Assembly: GCA_023421115.1 (NCBI GenBank)
Contig: JAEZUI010000133.1
Location: 16,546-80,545 of the forward strand
Source of the DNA: Bacillota bacterium
Lineage (GTDB): Bacteria; Bacillota; Clostridia; Acetivibrionales; Acetivibrionaceae
Reading direction: 5' to 3'
DNA: 64,000 nt
Of this stretch, positions 8,497 through 17,637 are shown piece after piece. The notes beneath the pieces are model-generated. The model was given only the letters and a program-made list of their open reading frames with translations, did no database searches and had not been told where the DNA came from. A program made the translations under genes and the position numbers. Position 1 is the first letter of the stretch; each line of letters starts with the position of its first letter.

Positions 8497-9432
8497 ATGG
8501 GCAAAGAAAATAATGTCATTGAAAGAATGGTCTCTAACATTGAGAAAGTTATTGTAGGAAAAAGGGAAACTGTTGAATTACTGTGTCTTGCACTCATTTG
8601 TGACGGTCATGTATTAATTGAGGATGTACCGGGAACAGGTAAAACCACCTTGGCATTAGCTTTAGCCAAAACTATCGGTGGTGAGTTTAAAAGAATCTCC
8701 TGTACACCCGATGTTATGCCTTCGGATATTACAGGCTTTTCTATGTTCAATCCAAAGACCAATGAATTTGAATATAGAGAAGGTGCTATTATGGCAAATA
8801 TTTTCTTAGCCGATGAAATTAATAGGACTCCTCCTAAAACCCAGTCGGGCCTACTAGAAGCTATGGAAGAAAAGAAGGTAACTGTTGACAGCAAGTTGTA
8901 TCCTTTACCCAAACCTTTCATGGTTATAGCCACTCAAAATCCGATAGAACATTTAGGTACTTATCCTCTACCCGAAGCCCAGTTAGACCGGTTTATTATG
9001 AAAATTTCCGTAGGCTATCCAAATGAGGAAGAGGAGCTTGGAATACTAAGTATTTATGGACAGGACACTCCTCTCGAACATATAGAGACTGTGGTTACAT
9101 TAGAAGAAATTCTTAAAGTTCAAGAGGAAATATTAAAAGTCCAAACAAATCAAAAGGTTTCTCAATATATTATTAAAATTGCTCAGGAGTCAAGAAAGAA
9201 CAACCAAATTGAACTAGGAATCAGCCCCCGTGGAACTTTAGCTATTGCAAGAGCGGCCAAAGCATGGGCTTATTATCAGGATAGAGACTTTGTGACCCCG
9301 GATGATGTTAAAAAAGTACTATTACCTGTAACAGGACATAGAATTACTCCAAGGCCGGAAGCAAAGTACGAAAACCTCTCAGTAGAAGATATTTTAAATG
9401 AGCTTTTAAAAAGGATAACAGTACCCGAATAA
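8497..9432 (+). CDS. MoxR-family AAA+ ATPase
   Basis: About 311 aa. Walker A is VPGTGKTTLALAL, Walker B region NIFLADEINRTPPKTQSGLL, and sensor 1 ATQNPIEHLGTYPLPEAQLDRF is split across the MoxR signature; the lid domain follows. MoxR ATPases act as chaperones for complexes with DUF58/VWA proteins. I prefer the ATG at 8497, 8 bp after AAAAGG; a GTG at 8488 is the alternative. First gene of a MoxR-DUF58-transglutaminase operon, a widely conserved order whose function is poorly known and probably tied to the envelope. Confidence 0.93.
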   Translation: MGKENNVIERMVSNIEKVIVGKRETVELLCLALICDGHVLIEDVPGTGKTTLALALAKTIGGEFKRISCTPDVMPSDITGFSMFNPKTNEFEYREGAIMANIFLADEINRTPPKTQSGLLEAMEEKKVTVDSKLYPLPKPFMVIATQNPIEHLGTYPLPEAQLDRFIMKISVGYPNEEEELGILSIYGQDTPLEHIETVVTLEEILKVQEEILKVQTNQKVSQYIIKIAQESRKNNQIELGISPRGTLAIARAAKAWAYYQDRDFVTPDDVKKVLLPVTGHRITPRPEAKYENLSVEDILNELLKRITVPE

Positions 9433-9450
9433 AACGCTAGAGTAAGGGAT

Positions 9451-10668
9451 GTGTTTAAATTGCTTAAAAACAGGATCATATATTTATGTTTCTTAGGTTT
9501 TACAATTATTCTAGGAATTTATAAGGACGGTTATTTATCTACAATGCTTTTCTTTAGCGCACTGTTATTACCCCTTGTATCTCTTTCATTGACATTTTTC
9601 ACGTTAACCTCGTTTAGATTATTGGAAAATGTAGATCAACGTATTGTGGTAAAGGGAGATGTCATAACTTATACTTATACAATAAGCAATCATACAAAAC
9701 TATTATTTTGCCCTATGACTATTACATTTACAGACAGCAAGGTGCTATTTAAAGATACGATACTAGGTGAAGAAGATGAGTTCATATTATATCCCGATGA
9801 AGTGAAAAAAGCAGTTAAAAGAGTTGACTGCCGATATAGAGGAAGCTATTACATAGGTATCCAAGCAATAAGTATTCGTGACTTTTTTAATTTATTCAAA
9901 CTAGACTTTAAATCTATAGAAAATCCCAAAATTTTAGTTTATCCGAAAATTCGAGAACTAGAAGAAGATAATAAAAACACTCCTTTGATTGAAACAACAG
10001 AAAGTATTGTCAGTAAAACGAATAAAGATCCCAGTATCTTTTCCAATGTAAGGGATTACCAAGCCGGAGATTCGTTAAAGACAATACACTGGAAATTAAG
10101 TGCAAAACAAGCAAAGCTTTTAACTAAGGAATATGAAGGCAGTGTTAATTGTCACACCAAAATAATTATTAATTCCGACAGTTTACCCTTTAACTTTGAA
10201 CAAAATGTAGTAATACAAGATTATATTATTGAGAGCGTTGTTGCTACTATAAAATATTTACTGCAAAATAATACTCCCACATCCCTTGCCTATTACAAAC
10301 ATGATGACCAATCTATCTCTGGTAGCAACAATAATGATTTTGGACAGTTCTACAATGCCTTAGCCAATATGATGTTTTCAGGCAAAGAATTTATCAGCCT
10401 ACTAAAAAAAGAACTCAATAGTTCTAAACAATATGCAAATACAATGATTTTTACCCCTTATGTAACTAAAGAATTAAGTGAGTATATTATTCTAAACCGT
10501 CCTAGATTAGCTGATATAAGTGTATACATAATTAGTGAAACAAAATGTGAAGTAGGAAACAGTTTAACTGTTCAAGACAAGCAACCATTATTACAGTTAT
10601 TTTCAAACAACATAAAAATATATAAAATCAGTTACGAAAACGAACTTTGTAGATTGGAAGTGGCCTAA
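9451..10668 (+). CDS. DUF58 domain protein, membrane anchored
   Basis: 405 aa. Two hydrophobic segments lie near the N-terminus (residues about 7-20 and 28-50), then an extracellular or beta-rich part, then the DUF58 signature with RDYQAGDSLKTIHWKLSAK near residues 198-216. DUF58 proteins are the usual partners of MoxR ATPases. The GTG at 9451 is only 2 bp from AAGGG, so the TTG at 9460 may be the true start. It ends directly against the next start codon. Confidence 0.88.
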   Translation: MFKLLKNRIIYLCFLGFTIILGIYKDGYLSTMLFFSALLLPLVSLSLTFFTLTSFRLLENVDQRIVVKGDVITYTYTISNHTKLLFCPMTITFTDSKVLFKDTILGEEDEFILYPDEVKKAVKRVDCRYRGSYYIGIQAISIRDFFNLFKLDFKSIENPKILVYPKIRELEEDNKNTPLIETTESIVSKTNKDPSIFSNVRDYQAGDSLKTIHWKLSAKQAKLLTKEYEGSVNCHTKIIINSDSLPFNFEQNVVIQDYIIESVVATIKYLLQNNTPTSLAYYKHDDQSISGSNNNDFGQFYNALANMMFSGKEFISLLKKELNSSKQYANTMIFTPYVTKELSEYIILNRPRLADISVYIISETKCEVGNSLTVQDKQPLLQLFSNNIKIYKISYENELCRLEVA

Positions 10669-12771
10669 ATGCTGGCAGTATTGATGTATGGCTTAGGATG
10701 GATTTTTTTACTATCAAGTATATTCGGATATGATGTTTCCTTTATAAATACTTTATGTATATCTTTTTTAGGTTTCTTAGTAACCATAACTATATTTGGT
10801 AATAAGAAAAGAGGTTTAATTTCATTATCAGCTTTAGCCTTTTTATCCGGTGGCGTATTCTTTATTATGTACCTGTTAGGAAATACGGATTTAATTGTTG
10901 ATAATATAGGTACCTTTATACTGCCCTATTTTGAATCCATAACCGATGAAGTTTCTTCTATAGATATTCCAAGACAAATAGCCGTTATTTTTTTGTTTTC
11001 CCTCATAATATACATAGTTTTGTTAAAATATAAGACCGCAAAATTTAGTGGCTACGCTTATATAATCATTTCCCTTATTACTTTGTCTTCTGGTTTTGTT
11101 GTAAACAGATTAAGTTCCATGCGTGACCGCTTTGCCTTTATATTTTTTGTATTTTGCAGCATAGTTTATTATTTTTATATATATTACAGCAAGAATAAAC
11201 AGGAAGAAAAAAGAGGCGCTTTGCCTTTTATTAATATAGCAATTATATATACCCTATTTATTATCGGCATATCACAAATGCTTTTTCATTCGTTCCCATA
11301 CCCCTTTGAAGCAAAAGTAAAAACGACTAATCCAAATAGCACCATAAAAAGTGCAGACCCCTATGAAAAATTTGTCTATGAAGTTGCTAAAAGTGGAAAT
11401 ATTGAAGACAAATTTACCTTTGAAGGTATTGAGTTATTTAAGGTAAAAACAAAAGAAACAGAATATTTAAAATCAATAGTATATGATACATATACAAACA
11501 ATAGATGGCTGCAGAGCGAAACCTTACAGAAAACTCAGAATAGAATCTTTAATACTCTTAAAGAACTCGGAGAAGTAGAAAACGTAGTTGTCAATTATAC
11601 CGGCATTCAATCACCTGTTTTGTTCGCAGGTCCATATATAGATAATTTTAATGTACAGAATTCAGATATAATTATTGCTCATGATGAAAATAGAGGGACT
11701 TATCGCATAGAAAATTATATATCAGATATTAATAAAAAAGATATTATTTTTTCCTTTGACTCCTTAAATATAAAGAATATGTCAAGCTTCAAAGAAATTT
11801 TAAGAAGAGTCAAACTACAAAACACCCTTCCTCAATACGAAGGCTACAATAATGAAAGGTTACAGCAATTAGCATTAACCATTACGGAAGGATTAAATAA
11901 TGATTACGACAAAATAGAAGCAATTATTAAATACTTAGAAGAAAATTATACTTATAATCCTATTCCTAAAGTGCCTAAAGACGACTCAGACAAAATCGAA
12001 TACTTCTTATTTGAAAGCAAAGAGGGCTTTTGTCAGCATTATTCCTCCGCAGCGGTTTTACTCCTTAGAAGCATAAATATTCCGTCACGCTATGTGACTG
12101 GCTTTAAAGTAGATACGTCTATAAATTTTTCCTCAGGTCCTGCCTATTACAAATCGTTATCTTCAGGCTACAAACCTGTATTTGACTCAGATGCCCATGC
12201 ATGGATTGAAGTTTACTTTAAAGATTATGGATGGATTATGTTTGAAAGTACCGGCATTGATGTAATGAACTCAAATGTGAATGAAAGCTTACAGGAAGAT
12301 AAAAAAGAGCCTATTGAAGAACAAAACAAAATAAGTCAGGAAGCCATAGCTATAATAATTAAAATTGTCCTTTTCATTGGATTACCTATGGTTTTAACCC
12401 TTCTAATATATATGACTATCAGAATCAGGAAAAGTAAAAATGCTTTCCGAAAAGGAACCAGTGCCTATAAAGTAACAACAATACACAAAATCATTTTGGA
12501 ATACCTAGATGCAAGGAAACTTCCGAAAAAACATTATGAAACACCTCAAGAATATGCTAAAAGAATTGATGTTACAGGCATTGTCAGTGAGTTTGAATTT
12601 AGCGAATTAATCTTAACCTATAATAAAATTGTGTATGGTGAATACGAAGTAGATACTGATTTTACGGATACATATTTTGAATACTTGCGTCAAATTAAGA
12701 AAGAGGTTAAGAAAGATTGCAAACTCTATAAACGGGTCAAACTATTCTTTAGTGAATTTAACAATACTTAA
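10669..12771 (+). CDS. Membrane-bound transglutaminase-like protein (TgpA type)
   Basis: 700 aa. Roughly residues 1-205 contain several membrane segments, then an extracytoplasmic transglutaminase core with Cys455 (EGFCQHYSSAAVLLL) and His510 (DSDAHAWIEVY). The third triad position is Glu in FESTG instead of the usual Asp. A further membrane segment (about 560-585) is followed by a cytoplasmic C-terminal tail resembling DUF4129. The ATG follows the upstream stop with no gap, so translation is probably coupled. MoxR, DUF58 and TgpA proteins typically occur together; the reaction (cross-linking or proteolysis at the cell surface) is not established. Confidence 0.9.
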   Translation: MLAVLMYGLGWIFLLSSIFGYDVSFINTLCISFLGFLVTITIFGNKKRGLISLSALAFLSGGVFFIMYLLGNTDLIVDNIGTFILPYFESITDEVSSIDIPRQIAVIFLFSLIIYIVLLKYKTAKFSGYAYIIISLITLSSGFVVNRLSSMRDRFAFIFFVFCSIVYYFYIYYSKNKQEEKRGALPFINIAIIYTLFIIGISQMLFHSFPYPFEAKVKTTNPNSTIKSADPYEKFVYEVAKSGNIEDKFTFEGIELFKVKTKETEYLKSIVYDTYTNNRWLQSETLQKTQNRIFNTLKELGEVENVVVNYTGIQSPVLFAGPYIDNFNVQNSDIIIAHDENRGTYRIENYISDINKKDIIFSFDSLNIKNMSSFKEILRRVKLQNTLPQYEGYNNERLQQLALTITEGLNNDYDKIEAIIKYLEENYTYNPIPKVPKDDSDKIEYFLFESKEGFCQHYSSAAVLLLRSINIPSRYVTGFKVDTSINFSSGPAYYKSLSSGYKPVFDSDAHAWIEVYFKDYGWIMFESTGIDVMNSNVNESLQEDKKEPIEEQNKISQEAIAIIIKIVLFIGLPMVLTLLIYMTIRIRKSKNAFRKGTSAYKVTTIHKIILEYLDARKLPKKHYETPQEYAKRIDVTGIVSEFEFSELILTYNKIVYGEYEVDTDFTDTYFEYLRQIKKEVKKDCKLYKRVKLFFSEFNNT

Positions 12772-12841
12772 ATTTAGGTTACTGAAAAATCTTTTTTATT
12801 CAGCCGTTTAAAAAAATATTGTAATAGGGGGCAATAACAAA

Positions 12842-14146
12842 ATGATGATTTATTTGGCATTAGGAGTACTTATTATTTCATTGGGGGCTTTTTTTTATGT
12901 AACCTTAACGAATGTTAAGTTTAAGGGAGGTCCTTCCGGTGGATATGGTAATGTCCTTGACAAAGAAACAAGAGACCGTTATGTAAAAAACATTACCGGT
13001 GTCATGAAAACATTCAACTTGAAAACAATAGCAGGTACGGTTACTGAATTTATGTATTACTATATTGACCAGACGGTGGCAGTTTTAAAAAGGATAGGTA
13101 TTCGTAAGGAAGTTGAAATTGTTGAAGCTAATACTCCACAAGCTAATAGTGCTTCAGCTAATATTGTTATAAGCGACGGAAAAAATAATATGACTACAGC
13201 ATTGGTAAGCGGTAGGTATATTGAAAAATACATAGACAACGTAACAGACAAAGTTTTATATGAAAAAGTAGTAGAAGATGGGTATTATGTTTTGGAGATG
13301 CTTCGCAGTGACCATGTTGAACGTCAAAATGCAAATTTCTGTTCTAACTGTGGTTCACCTATGAATATTGAAGGGGATTTCTATGTATGCCCGAACTGTG
13401 GCACGAAGTATACAACCGAATCCGCGAACTGGATTGTGGCAAATAGCTATTGTTATAACAATAAGACCGGAAGTATTCAGGGATTTATGGTTTTGCTGCC
13501 TATAATTGTTATGTTTGGCGTGGCGATTATTTCGAATTTTACTTCGTGGAAAATGAAGGCGTTATCTGTTTTTATTGACCTAGCAGTACTTGGAATTGTA
13601 CTTTTCTATTGTGCATGGATTGCGAAGCTAATGGTTGGTATAAAAAAGATAGCTGAGTATGATAAAGAGTTTTCAAAAAAGAGTTTTGAGAAGAGAGTAG
13701 GTTATTTGGTTCGTGCATATGAAAGAGCAAGGGATTTGGATATTTCAAAGGTAAAGCCGTTTATGGAGCCGTCGCTTTATGCAAAACTGAAGGAGCAGAA
13801 TAAGTATGACGAGTTTTATATGTTGGATTTTGAAATAAACAAATTGGTAGTTAATGAATTTGAAATTAAAGATGATAAGCAGCTTGCATATGTAAGCTTG
13901 GATGTAAATAAGATTACGATTAATGAAAAGAAGAAGATCAAGAAAAGAAAAGGCAAATATGATATTACGTTATATAGACATAAGGATACAATGACAGATG
14001 TTAAGTTAAGTCCTGAAGTGATTACTTGTGAAGCTTGTGGGCGAAATATTAACTTGACGGTTGATGGAAAATGTAAGTCCTGCGGAAATGCTTTTGACCT
14101 CGCTAAGTATGATTGGATTATTTACGATGTAAGCGATATTAAATAG
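12842..14146 (+). CDS. Zinc-ribbon, Tim44-like membrane protein (YdjG-like)
   Basis: 434 aa. One membrane segment at the N-terminus (3-23), a C4 zinc ribbon (C167, C170, C183, C186), two membrane segments (about 214-231 and 241-261), a Tim44-like domain (around SFEKRVGYLVRAYERARDLD), and a second zinc ribbon near the C-terminus (CEACGRNINLTVDGKCKSC, one gap-free stretch). Zinc ribbon plus membrane segments followed by an SPFH/zinc-ribbon gene recalls B. subtilis YdjG-YdjI, which recruit PspA during membrane stress. No pspA is in the window. Orthology is inference. Confidence 0.72.
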   Translation: MMIYLALGVLIISLGAFFYVTLTNVKFKGGPSGGYGNVLDKETRDRYVKNITGVMKTFNLKTIAGTVTEFMYYYIDQTVAVLKRIGIRKEVEIVEANTPQANSASANIVISDGKNNMTTALVSGRYIEKYIDNVTDKVLYEKVVEDGYYVLEMLRSDHVERQNANFCSNCGSPMNIEGDFYVCPNCGTKYTTESANWIVANSYCYNNKTGSIQGFMVLLPIIVMFGVAIISNFTSWKMKALSVFIDLAVLGIVLFYCAWIAKLMVGIKKIAEYDKEFSKKSFEKRVGYLVRAYERARDLDISKVKPFMEPSLYAKLKEQNKYDEFYMLDFEINKLVVNEFEIKDDKQLAYVSLDVNKITINEKKKIKKRKGKYDITLYRHKDTMTDVKLSPEVITCEACGRNINLTVDGKCKSCGNAFDLAKYDWIIYDVSDIK

Positions 14147-14203
14147 CAGTACACAAGCGATGACAAATAAAAAATAATATTAATTTCCTAGGAGGTATAT
14201 AAT

Positions 14204-15511
14204 ATGGGGTTATTAAAACAGGCAATTGCCGGAACAAAAGAACAATTTAATGAGCTATTAAAAGCAGGGACAGGAAGTTTAGGAAGTATACTATCCGATA
14301 AGTTTAAGGTGGTTATTGAGTGTCAGGATATGGGAGATAATATTCTGATGATGAAGAAATCATCTCAAACCGGTCGTATTCCAAGAGAAAGTGCAATTGT
14401 TGTGCAACCTTCTCAGATGGCAGTTATTGTAGATAGTGGGCGTGTTGTGGATGCTACTGCCGAGCAGGGGATATACATATTCGATCAATCTACTACTCCA
14501 TGTTTTTTAGCCGGAGATTTTGGCGACGCCATAAAGACTTTGTGGGAACGTTTTACATTTGCTGGTGCAACCCCGAATACCCAAGAAGTTTACTATTTTA
14601 ATATAAAAGAAATTATGGACAATGGATTTGGGACAGCGACACCTATTCCTTACAGGGATTGGGAACACCCCCTTTCGAATCCGAGAATTCCCGGTGGGTT
14701 GATGCCGATGAATGTGAATATAAAATGTTACGGTAAATATACATTTAAGATTGTAGACCCGGCAGTATTTATGCAGGAAGTTTGCGGTACGGCAAAAATG
14801 TATGAGAAGGAAGATTTAGTTGATCAGATGAGAAGTGAAATAAATGCTGCATTTAAGTCGGTTGTAAATCGCCTGGGTTCAGATGACTATAAAGTATATG
14901 CAACCCAGCTATCCTCGCAGGATCAGGTAATCCGCGGCATTATGGATGAGGAAGTTCTAGACGCACCAATACGTAGACGTGGTATTCAAATTGTGTCCTT
15001 TGTTATTGAGAGTGCTCAGTTTGATGAAGCATCCAAAGCTAAGATCGATCAGTATGAAATCGGTTCTGATTCACTTACACAGCAGGGTATAATGACTTCT
15101 TCCTATGCAAAAGCAATGGAGAATGCAGCTGGAAATGCTAATGGTGCAGCAAACGGGTTTATGGGCCTCGGAATGATGAATATGGCATCGGGAGGAGTTT
15201 TTGGGAATGTACCTCAGAATGTAGGCAAGCAGGCTGAGCAGCAAGCAACAGTTAATGAGAGTCCTTCGCCACAAGCACCTGGTGTAATGTGTGCTAATTG
15301 CGGCAAACCTGTTAACGGAAAGTTTTGTTCGAGTTGCGGAACACCGGTTCCCGAAAAGAAGCTTTGTCCAGTATGTAAAAAGGAAGCATCGGGGAAGTTT
15401 TGTTCTAGCTGTGGGGCAAACTTAGAAGCTCCTATGAAGAAGCATTGTTCGGATTGTGGTACGGAAGTGCCCCAAAAGTTTTGTCCGAACTGCGGGAAAT
15501 CAGTTGATTAG
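14204..15511 (+). CDS. SPFH-domain protein with C-terminal zinc ribbons (YdjI-like)
   Basis: 435 aa. Residues about 35-290 form the SPFH/virion-core-like domain (QTGRIPRESAIVVQPSQMAV, then ...MPMNVNIKCYGKYTFKI). A Gly/Ala/Met-rich linker follows, then three to four zinc ribbons from about residue 360 on (repeated CxxCGKPV / FCSSCGxx). No membrane segment is evident; SPFH proteins of this type assemble on membranes. GGAGG precedes the ATG. It follows the zinc-ribbon membrane protein by 57 bp, so both probably form one membrane-stress module. The domain assignment is solid; the physiological role is inferred from B. subtilis YdjI. Confidence 0.82.
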   Translation: MGLLKQAIAGTKEQFNELLKAGTGSLGSILSDKFKVVIECQDMGDNILMMKKSSQTGRIPRESAIVVQPSQMAVIVDSGRVVDATAEQGIYIFDQSTTPCFLAGDFGDAIKTLWERFTFAGATPNTQEVYYFNIKEIMDNGFGTATPIPYRDWEHPLSNPRIPGGLMPMNVNIKCYGKYTFKIVDPAVFMQEVCGTAKMYEKEDLVDQMRSEINAAFKSVVNRLGSDDYKVYATQLSSQDQVIRGIMDEEVLDAPIRRRGIQIVSFVIESAQFDEASKAKIDQYEIGSDSLTQQGIMTSSYAKAMENAAGNANGAANGFMGLGMMNMASGGVFGNVPQNVGKQAEQQATVNESPSPQAPGVMCANCGKPVNGKFCSSCGTPVPEKKLCPVCKKEASGKFCSSCGANLEAPMKKHCSDCGTEVPQKFCPNCGKSVD

Positions 15512-15528
15512 AAGATAAAGTGTTTTGT

Positions 15529-15560
15529 ATTGGTGGTTCCTGTGGGAATCACCAATTTTT
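15529..15560 (+). terminator. Rho-independent terminator
   Basis: 12-bp stem ATTGGTGGTTCC/GGAATCACCAAT (one G:U pair) with loop TGTG and following T run; it closes the SPFH transcript. Confidence 0.82.
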
Positions 15561-15580
15561 ATTCCTCCTCTAAATAGGTT

Positions 15581-15634
15581 AATTGCTAATAAAATTCAAT
15601 ATATATATAATAGGATATAGTAAATTATTGAAGT
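15581..15634. repeat. 54-bp conserved upstream module, copy 1
   Basis: Nearly identical to 39180-39234 (about 50 of 55 positions). Both copies contain a TATATAATA core and lie 45-65 bp upstream of a start codon, here that of the papain-like protease gene. It could be a shared promoter or the end of a mobile element. Confidence 0.6.
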
Positions 15635-15695
15635 TGATGGGTTGATGGTAATATGGGTGTTTCGGGTCCCATTAAGAGGAGTTGGAGGTCCAATT

Positions 15696-16382
15696 ATGGA
15701 ATTAAATGATTTTTTATCAATTGCTGGGGCAGAAGGAATTATATATTATGGAGGTAATCAAAGTTGGTTTGGCACAAATGTGGGTAGAGAGGGTGGATGC
15801 GGTACAGTTGCAGCTGCAAATACTTTAGCATATTTGGCAATAAAGAATCCTAGTTTGAGGGTATTATATAGTGGGAACAGCATAAATAATATTACAAAAA
15901 ACGATTATGTTAATCACATGAATCAAGTATATAAGTATGTGAAACCATTAAAATTTCCGATTTTTGATCAGCCGGCAGGGGGAATTCCTTTCTTATCATG
16001 GTACAGAGATGGTGTTATTAAGTATGCACAAAGCAAAGGAGTAATGTTGAGAGCACATTCGGCTAAGAGAACGCTAGATTTAGATAGTGCTATTCAATAT
16101 ATAAAAGATGGATTAAATAAAGGTTGTCCTGTTGCACTAGTGAATTGGTGGAATCCAAAACTAAAGAGTATACCATGGGCAAGTCCGGATAATGGTGTTA
16201 TATCAAATCAGGATTTTCAAATACATTGGGTTACAATCACTGCTTTGTATGATTATAGACCAACAGGTCAGGTTTTTATCGATGTATCTTCTTGGGGAAG
16301 TAAAGTTAATTTAAATTTTAGTGATATATGGAATAATACCAGTATTCTAGGATATGTGGGATTAATGTATTTTGTCTGGTGA
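15696..16382 (+). CDS. Papain-like (C39-related) cysteine peptidase, cytoplasmic
   Basis: About 228 aa from the ATG at 15696, chosen because GGAGG lies 7 bp upstream; an in-frame ATG further up has no such site. GREGGCGTVAAANTLAYLA carries the likely nucleophile Cys, HWVTITALYD the His and VFIDVSSWG a possible Asp, the order seen in papain-fold C39-like peptidases. No signal peptide or membrane segment. It is a single-gene unit about 1.2 kb from the peptide-export locus, so a link is possible but unproven. The fold is inferred from motifs only. Confidence 0.6.
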   Translation: MELNDFLSIAGAEGIIYYGGNQSWFGTNVGREGGCGTVAAANTLAYLAIKNPSLRVLYSGNSINNITKNDYVNHMNQVYKYVKPLKFPIFDQPAGGIPFLSWYRDGVIKYAQSKGVMLRAHSAKRTLDLDSAIQYIKDGLNKGCPVALVNWWNPKLKSIPWASPDNGVISNQDFQIHWVTITALYDYRPTGQVFIDVSSWGSKVNLNFSDIWNNTSILGYVGLMYFVW

Positions 16383-16434
16383 TTTGAAATTTGTTTTGCT
16401 GTTTGATCAGAAACGTCAAGTCTGCCTTCATTAA

Positions 16435-17266
16435 TTATCGGATAATTGCGTTTTGGTCATCATAGAGAGTACCTTCTACATTGACAGTGATATTGTCGAT
16501 TGAAGGTAAACCGTTTATGGTTAGGCCCTTATAGGCATAATTGTTTAGGATAAAATTATCGATTCTTGCATTGATAAGGTATTCGCCATCTTTCATATTT
16601 ATGTAAGTGTAAAGTTTTTGAGTTTTCGGTGAAACTCTAAAGGTAATAACTGTGATTTCTTCAACTTTGTAAATATCGCCTTGCTTTATGTATTCACGGT
16701 ATTTGAAGTTTGATTTGCTGTTTTCGGTGTTTGATTCACTATAGCCTTCTAGGATTTCTTTGAAAAATTGATGAGTTTTATCGGCATATGCACTGTCATC
16801 GAGGTGTACGAGCTTTGTATCAGCAATATCGTAGGTGGTTGTAATGTTGAGCATGTCCATACCGAATATTTTGTCATTGCCGTTGTGTAGGTCAAGGGGT
16901 TGATAATTTTTTCCGTCACTTGTGAATAGCATATTTGATGTGTAGTGGAAGGAGTTTTTTAGTTTTTCTACCAGTTCGGTATGCTCATTAGTGGAAGCAG
17001 GACTATCTTTGTATTGAACAGTTTTGACTGTGCAGGTGTATTCCCCTAGATGGTTAAAGTAATAACCGGATTTTATCGGCCAATCAAATTTCTGTAAGCT
17101 TCTGTCGGATGCAAATACGGCATTGGGGTAATATTCCTTACCGTAATTCATTTCTCGAGCGTTTTTTCTGTCATAATTATATAGGCTTGTCATGGAATTT
17201 TTGACAGACCAACTTATATTGGCGGTGTTTTGCTGTGTGATAAGAACCTGTAATGCATACGATAAA
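16435..17266 (-). pseudogene. C-terminal remnant of a larger beta-rich protein
   Basis: An ATG at 17193 gives 252 aa, but the frame stays open upstream to about 17267 with protein-like sequence (LQVLITQQNTANISWSVKN) before a stop, and no ribosome binding site supports the ATG. This points to the 3' part of a longer gene whose 5' end was lost. The product has no signal peptide and no family I can name with confidence; its alternating hydrophobic pattern suggests beta-sandwich structure. It is convergent with the protease gene and divergent from the export locus. Confidence 0.5.
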
Positions 17267-17369
17267 ATAATTTAGTTTGTTAGACTTCATGGCATGGTAT
17301 ACATAGTGTGGAGCTGATAGGAAATTATGTAAATCGATATAAACGGAATAATTAAAAATTACGGTGGTA

Positions 17370-17442
17370 TTTCGGTAATTAGCAGTAAATTATTTCGGTA
17401 TCACTGGTAAATCTTTTCGGTGTTTTGTTGATATTTTTCGGT
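17370..17442 (+). repeat. Four phased TTTCGGT direct repeats
   Basis: TTTCGGT starts at 17370, 17393, 17415 and 17436, spacings of 23, 22 and 21 bp, about two helical turns each. A degenerate TTACGGT sits at 17359. Such spacing is typical of response-regulator sites (LytTR family pairs repeat every 21 bp) on one face of the DNA. The repeats end about 110 bp upstream of the -35 of the exporter gene. Confidence 0.6.
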
Positions 17443-17491
17443 GCGATATTTCAATATATATGTTAATATGACAAAGTAGGTGATAGATACC

Positions 17492-17542
17492 ATGTTTAAA
17501 CTGGATGCAAGTAACAAGACTGTATTTTATTTAAGTGTTTAA
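17492..17542 (+). CDS. Possible 16-residue peptide
   Basis: ATG with AGGTGA 8 bp upstream encodes MFKLDASNKTVFYLSV and a stop. It lies between the repeats and the exporter promoter. It could be a short signalling or leader peptide, or the remnant of a gene start. Chance occurrence is quite possible. Confidence 0.25.
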   Translation: MFKLDASNKTVFYLSV

Positions 17543-17551
17543 GTATATTTG

Positions 17552-17580
17552 TTGACAGAATAACCTTGTTATGGTAAATT
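17552..17580 (+). promoter_or_regulatory. Promoter of the C39 exporter gene
   Basis: TTGACA, 17 bp, TAAATT (4 of 6 at the -10). It lies 58 bp upstream of the GTG start. Confidence 0.6.
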
Positions 17581-17637
17581 ATCACTTACATAAAAATAAA
17601 GGTAACATATTTAATTCGACATAGGGGACAGAATGAA

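Larger units (their letters stand above)
17268..17637. other. Regulatory gap before the peptide-export locus
   Basis: 370 bp holding four phased TTTCGGT sites (17370-17442), a 16-codon open frame with its own ribosome binding site (17492-17542), and a good promoter (17552-17580). Confidence 0.65.
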
